Positions 1 to 4,797 of a stretch of DNA of 5,881 nt are shown here, piece after piece. The stretch spans positions 4,459-10,339 of the forward strand of contig PMDM01000447.1 of NCBI GenBank assembly GCA_003155565.1, in the 5' to 3' direction. The position numbers were made by a program, and so were the translations under genes. Position 1 is the stretch's first letter. Every line of letters starts with the position of its first letter. The DNA comes from Methylococcaceae bacterium. Lineage in GTDB: Bacteria > Pseudomonadota > Gammaproteobacteria > Methylococcales > Methylomonadaceae. The notes under the pieces were generated by a model. The model saw only the letters and a program-made list of their open reading frames with translations, made no database searches and was not told the DNA's origin.

Positions 1-787
1 AAATGACGACATCATCTTCAACGATAGGATGGCGGGCATTGCCTTTGACAAGAATGCCGTTATCGTCTTTTAGGAAACGTTTCGCACCCAGGGTAACGGC
101 TTGATACAGGCGGACATGCCGCCCGATCACTGTTGTTTCGCCTATGACCACGCCGGTGCCATGGTCGATAAAAAAACTCTCGCCGATTTGTGCACCAGGA
201 TGGATATCAATGCCCGTGGCGGAATGGGCTATCTCGGCAATAATACGGGCAACCAACCCTGCGCCGAGTTGGTAAAGGATATGCGCTATTCTGTGATGGA
301 TGATGGCGGTGATGCCTGGGTAGCAAACCAGGACTTCGTCAATACTCAAAGCCGCCGGATCGCCCTCATAAGCGGCTTGAATATCGGTGTCAATCAAGGC
401 CCGCACCGCTGGAAGTTGTGCGGCAAATTGGCGGGTAATGCTGATAGCCCTCGCTTGGGTGTCATTGATGCCTGCTTGCTGCTCGGCCACAAATTGCAAC
501 TCAAGACGGATTTGATTATTTAATTCCTTTAACAGGCTATCAAGGGTATGGCCCACAAAATAATCAATACCCTCATCGGTAAGGTCAGGCAAACCCAAAC
601 GATTAGGGAACATGACCGCACCCAAATTATCTAGGATGGCGCTTAAAACTTTTCGTGAAGGCAGCTTAGGCGGAAAATTCTGGCGGTGTCGGCTTTCTAA
701 CGAACGTAAACGTAATTGACGCAGTTCGACCACCAAGTTTTCTACTCCCCAATCAGGGCTTTTATTATGACCTGTTTCATAGCCCAT
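1..787 (-). CDS. cysE: Serine O-acetyltransferase, partial (C-terminus beyond left edge)
   Basis: This enzyme transfers acetyl from acetyl-CoA to L-serine, giving O-acetylserine, the cytosolic first step of cysteine synthesis. Translating the minus strand from the ATG at 787 gives 262 residues with no stop before the window edge. A helical N-terminal region (about 1-185) leads into left-handed beta-helix hexapeptide repeats (from about 192: GIDIHPGAQIG, then GVVIGETTVIG). Visible catalytic residues, matched to E. coli CysE from memory, are Asp143 (in GDPAA; Asp92), Asp208-His209 (FFIDHGTG; Asp157-His158) and Arg252-His253 (ARHP; Arg192-His193). The N-terminal part is about 50 residues longer than in E. 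coli CysE, as in EpsC/SrpH-type enzymes. The ATG has AGGTGGG at 795-801, seven bases upstream; an in-frame GTG at 799 lies inside that site and an in-frame stop follows at 800-802. About 40-50 C-terminal residues, including the CoA-site end and any CysK-binding tail, are missing because of the window edge and not because of a mutation. Confidence 0.93.
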   Translation of the reverse strand, partial: MGYETGHNKSPDWGVENLVVELRQLRLRSLESRHRQNFPPKLPSRKVLSAILDNLGAVMFPNRLGLPDLTDEGIDYFVGHTLDSLLKELNNQIRLELQFVAEQQAGINDTQARAISITRQFAAQLPAVRALIDTDIQAAYEGDPAALSIDEVLVCYPGITAIIHHRIAHILYQLGAGLVARIIAEIAHSATGIDIHPGAQIGESFFIDHGTGVVIGETTVIGRHVRLYQAVTLGAKRFLKDDNGILVKGNARHPIVEDDVVI

Positions 788-847
788 AACTTTACCCACC
801 TACTTAATACGATGGCTATCATGTTACGAGGGAGTTTGTGTTTTTCT

Positions 848-874
848 AAACGATATAATTAGATAGGTATATCG
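848..874 (-). repeat. Divergent third copy of AT-rich repeat, containing a 7-bp inverted repeat
   Basis: Read on the minus strand, this segment shares the core TTATATCGTTT and the preceding GATA-N5-ATCT arrangement with the 43-bp repeats at 2576-2618 and 3835-3877, in the same orientation. It also has a perfect inverted repeat not found in the other copies: CGATATA (851-857) and TATATCG (868-874) with a 10-base spacer, a geometry compatible with a dimeric repressor site. It lies about 60 bases upstream of the cysE start. A role as promoter or operator is inference. Confidence 0.5.
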
Positions 875-1022
875 ACAAATATGAACTAAAAAGAACGACA
901 GGCCTCATTGCTGCCACAAATTAGTTTGTTGCGTAAACTAGTTCCGGCCAGGGAAATACTTGTCCAAACAGATATTTGCAGGTATTGCCAAAATAAAATA
1001 TTGGTTTTTTCTCGTATCGCTT

Positions 1023-1055
1023 GGCAGGACGGAGACAACCTATACCCGTCCTGCC
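1023..1055 (-). terminator. 10-bp GC-rich hairpin downstream of the 28-aa gene
   Basis: GGCAGGACGG (1023-1032) and CCGTCCTGCC (1046-1055) form a perfect 10-bp stem with a 13-base loop. It starts 29 bases after the stop of the small gene at 1085-1171, the expected place for its terminator or 3' stabiliser. On the minus strand the stem is followed by AAGCGATACG and not by a T-run, so it is not a canonical intrinsic terminator. It could act with Rho, protect the 3' end, or be a REP-like palindrome. Confidence 0.4.
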
Positions 1056-1084
1056 TTGTTGAATGTTGATTTTCTCTTTCAGCT

Positions 1085-1171
1085 TCAATGCGGTTTATGC
1101 TCACTCTCGACTTGTTGCCAACCGATCAAAAACAGAATTATGAATACCGTGAAGACAATTATTGAAATCAT
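1085..1171 (-). CDS. Putative 28-aa single-span membrane microprotein
   Basis: I do not recognise a family. The ORF starts with ATG at 1171, which has AGGAGA at 1177-1182, five bases upstream: one of the best ribosome binding sites in the window. It ends with TGA at 1085-1087. The peptide begins MISIIVFTVF, stays almost purely hydrophobic to about residue 18 (ending LIGW), then has a short polar tail with QQVESEH and KPH. That is a one-helix inner-membrane protein with a charged C-terminus. An 8-bp hairpin (1202-1224) lies in its presumed leader and a 10-bp hairpin (1023-1055) lies just after it, so it looks like a self-contained transcription unit between the EAL gene and cysE. Possible roles are a type I toxin-like peptide or a small accessory subunit of a membrane complex. 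It lacks the tryptophan-rich start I associate with CydX and the late proline-glutamate I associate with KdpF. Coding is inferred from the start signal and the hydrophobic pattern. Confidence 0.55.
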   Translation of the reverse strand: MISIIVFTVFIILFLIGWQQVESEHKPH

Positions 1172-1201
1172 GGCGTTCTCCTATAGCTATGAACAATGAT
1201 A

Positions 1202-1224
1202 ATGTTGGGCATTTATCCCAACAT
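1202..1224 (-). other. 8-bp hairpin in the leader of the 28-aa gene
   Basis: ATGTTGGG (1202-1209) and CCCAACAT (1217-1224) are perfect inverted arms around a 7-base AT-rich loop. The hairpin lies 30 bases upstream of the start codon and about 20 bases upstream of the ribosome binding site. On the minus strand it is followed by TATCATTGTTC, which is not a clean T-run. It could be a leader RNA structure, a weak terminator for upstream transcription, or a dispersed palindrome of REP type. Confidence 0.45.
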
Positions 1225-1365
1225 AAATAAGCAGCATTAAATATGCCACAGTCGGCTTCAACACTGGGTTGTTACCAAATCCAGGACAGCCTTGCCATTC
1301 CAGGCTTTACCCAATGTTTGTCAGCCTGGAGCGTTTGGAAAAAGCGAACCAAAGTAGTGAGTTAG

Positions 1366-1402
1366 ACCCTTAAGCTGCACTGGACAAGTGCAGCTTAAGG
1401 GT
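1366..1402 (-). terminator. 16-bp perfect hairpin after the EAL gene
   Basis: ACCCTTAAGCTGCACT (1366-1381) pairs perfectly with 1387-1402 around the 5-base loop GGACA. It begins 12 bases after the EAL stop codon, the position of a transcript end. Neither side has a T-tract (minus strand continues CTAACTCAC), so termination would need Rho or another mechanism. The stem is nearly symmetric and could serve either strand. Confidence 0.5.
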
Positions 1403-1414
1403 TGAATCCCAAAA

Positions 1415-2299
1415 CTAAGATTGATTCGCTTCTAATGGGTGTCCAGTTGTTTCCAGCTTGCCTAAATAATCAAACGCTATCGCCCTATAGTAGCTACCCT
1501 CTACCAAATCAAAATTGGCACTGCGAGCCAAAGAATGGGTTTTTTTCTGGTCAACCTTTTGTAAAATACTCTGCCCATTGACCGAGGCCACCACCGTTGT
1601 TAATTCATCTAAATTATCCAGTACTACGCTATCATTACCGTGGTCGAGATAGTTTGCCGACACACTGACATAATTCGGGGATAGTTTGGTAATCAAATCA
1701 AGCACTGTTTCATCCTTGGCCCGATAGTCAAATTTAAGTGCAATTTGATAACCTAATTGGCGGTAATTATCCAGGCCAGCAAGCAATTCTCGATAATAAC
1801 GCGCATATTGGCTGTGCACCGACAGCACGATAACAACGTATTGGGTATTCAAGCCGCACTGGGCGATGACTTCACCAAAATAAACACCATGATCGTGTTT
1901 TATGCCCAGTATGTGGCGCGGATCGACCTCCAAAAAAAGGCTGCTGTGCGATGGCAATAAGGTCAGGAAATTGAGCATGTGTACGGTACGCGACAAGCGG
2001 TCAAAATTAATGATGGACTCTAAACTGGTCGGCTGTTTTTCATTATTGGCTAACAGGTTTTCAATTTCGTTTTCGCACAAATATTGTGTGGCGTGGGTGG
2101 AAACTTCAATCTGTGCGGCATGGCCGATAATGTTTGTAGGTTTCACCGTGTGTCGTATCGGTGAAAAACGACTGTCAATCAGTATCGGCCCGAATAGCCC
2201 CCTGACTTTTTTATCTTTCAAGATAAATGGTCGATAACTGGAGCGATGTTCCCGCCCGAAGCGGCCATTAAAATATTCAACCAAATCATGTAACGGCAT
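1415..2299 (-). CDS. Degenerate EAL-domain protein, probably without c-di-GMP phosphodiesterase activity
   Basis: The 294-residue protein follows the EAL fold from about residue 55 to 285, but the active-site motifs are replaced. The EAL signature position reads EVSTHA (65-70, only the first Glu kept). The Asn strand reads LFLEVDP (121-127). The Glu strand reads VIVLSV (156-161). The DDFG loop reads ALKFDYRA (187-194), without the paired Asp. The KxD strand reads YVSVSANYL (210-218). The last strand reads DLVEGSYY (264-271), close to the usual QGYYF-type end. Active EAL enzymes need these Glu, Asn, Asp and Lys residues for metal and water, so hydrolysis is unlikely. Such proteins usually act as c-di-GMP receptors or protein-binding adaptors. 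No signal peptide or membrane span is seen, so it is probably cytosolic. ATG at 2299 has AGAGGA (2308-2313), eight bases upstream. The gene has a long leader with an intrinsic terminator, suggesting regulated expression. Assignment rests on alignment by eye. Confidence 0.75.
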   Translation of the reverse strand: MPLHDLVEYFNGRFGREHRSSYRPFILKDKKVRGLFGPILIDSRFSPIRHTVKPTNIIGHAAQIEVSTHATQYLCENEIENLLANNEKQPTSLESIINFDRLSRTVHMLNFLTLLPSHSSLFLEVDPRHILGIKHDHGVYFGEVIAQCGLNTQYVVIVLSVHSQYARYYRELLAGLDNYRQLGYQIALKFDYRAKDETVLDLITKLSPNYVSVSANYLDHGNDSVVLDNLDELTTVVASVNGQSILQKVDQKKTHSLARSANFDLVEGSYYRAIAFDYLGKLETTGHPLEANQS

Positions 2300-2311
2300 A
2301 ACTGTATTCCT

Positions 2312-2422
2312 CTAGCTATTTTTTTTAATTTCTGGCTTCAACCACTGGTCAATTATTTGTTGATACACATAGCGACGGTAGCGAAAAAAATGGGCGGGGT
2401 TTAACTCCCGCCCTAACGGCAT
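2312..2422 (-). other. Possible 36-codon upstream ORF in frame with the EAL gene
   Basis: ATG at 2422 opens 36 codons ending with TAG at 2312-2314. The frame is the same as that of the EAL gene, and the TAG lies inside the EAL Shine-Dalgarno sequence, which would allow coupling. The predicted peptide has protein-like stretches such as HFFRYRRYVYQQ. However, it reads straight through the terminator stem and its T-run, and its own start has only AAGG directly abutting the ATG. I rate real translation as unlikely but not excluded. Confidence 0.2.
2384..2413 (-). terminator. Rho-independent terminator in the leader of the EAL gene
   Basis: On the minus strand a GGGCGGG/CCCGCCC stem (2392-2398 with 2407-2413, 8-base loop) is followed by one A and seven Ts (the A-run 2384-2390 on the plus strand). 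This is the clearest intrinsic terminator in the window. It lies about 245 bases after the desaturase stop and about 85 bases before the EAL start. It could end the desaturase transcript, end a small RNA started in the repeat region, or act as an attenuator for the EAL gene. Confidence 0.75.
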
Positions 2423-2442
2423 CCTTGCAAGGAGGTGGACAT
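2413..2442 (-). other. Possible 9-aa leader peptide abutting the terminator stem
   Basis: ATG at 2442 gives MSTSLQGCR and a TAG whose last base is the first base of the terminator stem. AAGGA lies about ten bases upstream of the ATG. A ribosome on this ORF would cover the stem, as in attenuators, but no run of regulatory codons is visible. The same RNA contains CACCTCCTT (complement of 2429-2437), identical to the anti-Shine-Dalgarno end of 16S rRNA. Confidence 0.2.
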
Positions 2443-2575
2443 TTTCAAATATTCCTTAATTCGAAAACCACGATGATAAGTTGGCAATACTGGTTTAACT
2501 GTTCGGTCAGAAATAATTAATCAATTATTGCTGCTTTCGTGTTGAGGTACATGGTAATGCGGTTTATATTTTTAT

Positions 2576-2618
2576 TAAAACGATATAATCAGATTTATTT
2601 ATCTAATAAATGGATAAT
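2576..2618 (-). repeat. 43-bp AT-rich repeat, copy 2
   Basis: It matches 3835-3877 at 40 of 43 positions with no gaps, in the same orientation, and matches the core of 848-874. It contains inverted arms ATTTATT/AATAAAT around TATCT, and TTATC/GATAA. It lies 40 bases after the desaturase stop and about 280 bases upstream of the EAL start. It could be a dispersed palindromic element or a shared regulatory site. Confidence 0.75.
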
Positions 2619-2658
2619 GATCTGCGCGTTTGTGTGCCTCTAATCTAAATCAGACCAA

Positions 2659-3687
2659 CTAACAACAAACCTGATCTTTCGAAAAATCGGGAACCTTATT
2701 CTTCGCCCGATTTCCGATAGTTTTGTCGCCATAAACCTGCTTGATAATTTCCCTTTTTGCTTCTAACCAGTCACGAATTTCATAACCCGGATAAAAATTG
2801 CGTTTTTCTGCCTTGTAGTAGGCTGCCTCAGCAATCATTGTTTCTAAAACATCCAAGCTTAGGTGTTGTTTCGGTGCTGGCGAATTCACAGAAAATCCAA
2901 ACTTGATCAGGTCGACGAAATCCAGCGGGACTTCCCCTTTAATACCGATTTCTTTAGGTTCCAGCTCGGCTAAAGTGCCAAATAAACGATCCCAAAGTGA
3001 AAGCACTGCACCGTAATTACTGTCATGTTCATGACGTTGTGTGGAATGGTGGACACGGTGTAAATACGGCACAATAATCAGGTAACCCAGAAACCTCTCG
3101 CCCTTGAATGCCAGGTTGCTGTGGTGGAATATCAGGAACAAGGTGTTTATGGACTCATTCGCCAATACGACAGCCTTATCAAAACCAAATATGACAATGT
3201 AAGTAGCCTTAACTAACGTGATAATAATCACGTCCAACAGATGAAGCCTAAAAGCCGTTGAGACATTCAAATACGGGTCGCTGTGATGGACTCTGTGGAA
3301 TAGCCAAAGAACATCAAATCTGTGACTTGCCCTGTGCCAAATATAAAGCGAAAAATCGAATAGCAAAAACGACACAACCACTTGCCATACAGGGGCTGGC
3401 AAGTGATCGCATAACCACTGATTCGAATTCTGTTCCGCCAACACCAGTAATGTTGAAGCCGATATCAACGACAGCACCATGCTGTTGAAGATAAACAAAC
3501 CTATGTTGGTTTTATAAGATGTACGTAATTTATTTGCTGGAAGTTTTTTTCTGGGAAAGCGGTATTCTAATCCCGATAGCAAAACAAAAAACAGGATTAA
3601 CAAAAAACTAGCCATTGTTCCCGGGAGCGATGGCGGCACGGTAAAACCTGAGTAAAATAAGGCTGTTGGGGGGCTGGTACTTAACAT
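2659..3687 (-). CDS. Sterol desaturase / fatty acid hydroxylase family membrane protein
   Basis: This 342-residue integral membrane di-iron oxygenase of the sterol desaturase/fatty acid hydroxylase superfamily uses O2 to hydroxylate or desaturate a lipid. The substrate cannot be read from sequence: sterol, hopanoid, carotenoid, fatty acyl and ornithine-lipid hydroxylases all share this fold. Hydrophobic spans are at about 24-40, 62-84, 100-116 and 152-170. The histidine clusters that bind iron are complete: HRASH (118-122), HRVHH (131-135), H188-H189 in FHHSN, and HRVHH (210-214), followed by the family's NYG and LWDRLFGT stretch (224-238). About 95 soluble C-terminal residues follow and end in two cysteines. 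ATG at 3687 has GAGG at 3695-3698, seven bases upstream. Met25 just before the first span is a weaker alternative start. The gene stands alone, with repeat copies in both flanking spacers. Family is certain; function is open. Confidence 0.9.
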   Translation of the reverse strand: MLSTSPPTALFYSGFTVPPSLPGTMASFLLILFFVLLSGLEYRFPRKKLPANKLRTSYKTNIGLFIFNSMVLSLISASTLLVLAEQNSNQWLCDHLPAPVWQVVVSFLLFDFSLYIWHRASHRFDVLWLFHRVHHSDPYLNVSTAFRLHLLDVIIITLVKATYIVIFGFDKAVVLANESINTLFLIFHHSNLAFKGERFLGYLIIVPYLHRVHHSTQRHEHDSNYGAVLSLWDRLFGTLAELEPKEIGIKGEVPLDFVDLIKFGFSVNSPAPKQHLSLDVLETMIAEAAYYKAEKRNFYPGYEIRDWLEAKREIIKQVYGDKTIGNRAKNKVPDFSKDQVCC

Positions 3688-3834
3688 GGCCTGACCTCAA
3701 TTCAATACGGATATGAACTTGGAACAAACAAGGTAACCTTAAGCCTTACAGCGCCGCTAAAAAGCGCTAATTTCTTCTATGAGTCACCTTTCTTATTCTA
3801 TTGAGGGACATCCTAACGCAAGGCTTAGCAATAA

Positions 3835-3877
3835 TAAAACGATATAAACAGATTTATTTATCTAAAAAATAGATAAT
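3835..3877 (-). repeat. 43-bp AT-rich repeat, copy 3
   Basis: Near-identical partner of 2576-2618 (40/43). The three substitutions lie outside the shared AGAT-N6-ATCT and CGATATAA cores; one of them breaks a pair in the ATTTATT/AATAAAT arms, while TTATC/GATAA is kept. It lies about 150 bases upstream of the desaturase start and about 100 bases after the rsmA stop. Confidence 0.75.
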
Positions 3878-3907
3878 TACAACATTGTTTTTTTGTCTCC
3901 TGACATA

Positions 3908-3936
3908 AGGAATCGCTGATTTAATACGCGATTCCT
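3908..3936 (-). terminator. 9-bp hairpin after the pdxA-rsmA operon
   Basis: AGGAATCGC (3908-3916) and GCGATTCCT (3928-3936) form a perfect stem with an 11-base AT-rich loop, 42 bases after the rsmA stop. On the minus strand it is followed by TATGTCAGG, not a T-run. It is the best candidate for the operon's 3' end, though not a canonical intrinsic terminator. Confidence 0.4.
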
Positions 3937-3978
3937 GCGGTGTATGGATCCGTGACCGCTGAAAAATACAGGATGGAT

Positions 3979-4797
3979 TTATTCAGTATTCTTTGTGGCT
4001 AACTGGGGATTTTCGCTTAACCAATTACTCAAATTGGCAAACTCGTGCAGGGAAATAGTTTCCGCGCGTGCAATTAGATCAATGCCTAAGCTAACAAAGC
4101 AATCCTCACTGATTAGCTTTTTGAGTGAGTTTCTAAGAGTTTTACGTCGCTGAGAGAAAGCCTGGGTGACGACTTGTTTGAATAGGGCTAGATCATTGAC
4201 CATCACAGGCGGCTTAGGGTGGGGTATCAATTTTACGACGGCTGACATGACTTTCGGTGATGGATCGAAGCTTTCAGGAAAAACGTAAAACAAACACTCC
4301 GTTGAGCAGTAATATTGCATCATCACACTAAGCCGTCCGTATTTTTTGCTGCCGGGCGCTGCACAAATGCGGTCAACCACTTCTTTTTGCAGCATGAACT
4401 GCATGTCTGTAATGCAAGCAGCATTCTCCAACAAGTGAAATAACAAGGGCGTAGAAATGTTATATGGCAGGTTTCCGATAATACGCAGTTTTTCTTCCTG
4501 CTTAACCAGCGTTGAAAAATCAAATTTCAGGGCATCAGCACTGTGAATGGTTAATTGAGTCCGCCCTTTAAATCTATTTTTTAGTAGGCTTACCAAGTCC
4601 CTATCCAGTTCCACCACATCGAGGACGATGTTTTTATCCAGCAAAGGCTCGGTTAAAGCGCCCCGGCCGGGCCCTATTTCAACCCAGTGATCTCCGGGTT
4701 TGATTTGCAGGCTGGCGAGAATGTTGGCAATAACGGAGTAATCATGCAGAAAATTCTGACCAAAGCGCTTACGCGGGGTATGTATCGTGTTAGTCAT
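3979..4797 (-). CDS. rsmA: 16S rRNA (adenine1518-N6/adenine1519-N6)-dimethyltransferase
   Basis: RsmA (KsgA) dimethylates two adjacent adenosines in the 3'-terminal loop of 16S rRNA, using S-adenosylmethionine, late in 30S assembly. At 272 residues it is full length for the family. It opens with the conserved RKRFGQNFL (9-17), has the SAM-binding [11 protein letters not shown] (39-49) and acidic VELD (62-65), the catalytic NLPYN motif (109-113) and the C-terminal [14 protein letters not shown] (213-226). Its ATG at 4797 overlaps the pdxA stop by 8 bases (ATGACTAA). No good Shine-Dalgarno sequence is visible before it, so translation is probably coupled to pdxA. The usual next gene, apaG, is absent: after the stop come a hairpin, a repeat and an unrelated desaturase gene, so the conserved cluster ends here. 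Confidence 0.97.
   Translation of the reverse strand: MTNTIHTPRKRFGQNFLHDYSVIANILASLQIKPGDHWVEIGPGRGALTEPLLDKNIVLDVVELDRDLVSLLKNRFKGRTQLTIHSADALKFDFSTLVKQEEKLRIIGNLPYNISTPLLFHLLENAACITDMQFMLQKEVVDRICAAPGSKKYGRLSVMMQYYCSTECLFYVFPESFDPSPKVMSAVVKLIPHPKPPVMVNDLALFKQVVTQAFSQRRKTLRNSLKKLISEDCFVSLGIDLIARAETISLHEFANLSNWLSENPQLATKNTE

Larger units (their letters stand above)
788..1084. other. Intergenic spacer upstream of cysE
   Basis: No convincing gene lies in these 297 bases. The spacer holds the cysE ribosome binding site, a divergent copy of the AT-rich repeat (848-874), a small inverted repeat TAGTTT/AAACTA (922-927 and 935-940, 7-base spacer) and a 10-bp hairpin at 1023-1055. The cysE promoter should be here because cysE has no close upstream gene, but I cannot point to a clear -35/-10 pair. 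Confidence 0.6.
1172..1414. other. Intergenic spacer and presumed leader of the 28-aa gene
   Basis: The spacer holds the small gene's ribosome binding site, the 8-bp hairpin at 1202-1224, an inverted repeat TCCAGGCT/AGCCTGGA (1299-1306 and 1323-1330, 16-base spacer) and the 16-bp hairpin at 1366-1402. Minus-strand TTGAAG at 1256-1261 resembles a -35, but no matching -10 stands at 16-18 bases. The number of pairing elements suggests a structured leader RNA. No known riboswitch was recognised. Confidence 0.4.
2300..2658. other. 359-bp spacer: EAL leader with terminator, palindrome and repeat
   Basis: From right to left this holds the 3' end region of the desaturase transcript, the AT-rich repeat (2576-2618), very short ORFs, the 12-bp palindrome TCCTTGCAAGGA (2422-2433), an intrinsic terminator (2384-2413) and the EAL ribosome binding site. 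A TTGACC hexamer on the minus strand near 2350 could be a -35, but the -10 region 17 bases on (ATTAAA) is poor. There is no convincing conventional gene. Confidence 0.5.
3688..3978. other. Intergenic spacer between rsmA and the desaturase
   Basis: No gene is seen in 291 bases. The spacer holds the 9-bp hairpin after rsmA (3908-3936), the AT-rich repeat (3835-3877), the pseudo-palindrome AAGGTAACCTT near 3730, an AGCGC/GCGCT pair near 3750-3770, and the desaturase ribosome binding site. If transcription starts in the repeat, the desaturase would have a leader of about 150 bases. Confidence 0.5.

Noticed and set aside
101..523. 140-aa plus-strand ORF
   Set aside because: It is antisense to the cysE coding region, whose minus-strand translation is an unmistakable serine acetyltransferase.
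978..1010. CCAA/TTGG stem followed by TTTTTT as a plus-strand terminator
   Set aside because: The stem is weak, AT-rich and mismatched, and no plus-strand gene ends there.
886..1104. 72-aa minus-strand ORF with GTG start
   Set aside because: No ribosome binding site; it reads through the 10-bp hairpin, overlaps the better-supported 28-aa gene in another frame, and has no recognisable domain.
960..1199. 79-aa plus-strand ORF with TTG start
   Set aside because: No ribosome binding site; it crosses the 10-bp hairpin and lies antisense to the 28-aa gene. Its sequence shows no family features.
1757..2237. Two overlapping plus-strand ORFs inside the EAL gene
   Set aside because: They are antisense shadows of the EAL coding frame with no start signals.
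2429..2442. Plus-strand AAGGAGGTGG as a ribosome binding site
   Set aside because: No ATG, GTG or TTG follows at usable distance; only an ATT that opens about a dozen codons. The sequence makes more sense read on the minus strand.
2384..2580. c-di-GMP (GEMM) riboswitch before the EAL gene
   Set aside because: The conserved GEMM-I stretches were looked for by eye on the minus strand and not found; the terminator alone is not enough.
2581..2588. Plus-strand TATAAT as a promoter -10 in the repeats
   Set aside because: Two of three copies read TATAAT, but none has a fair -35 at 16-18 bases and no plus-strand gene follows. Antisense transcription cannot be excluded.
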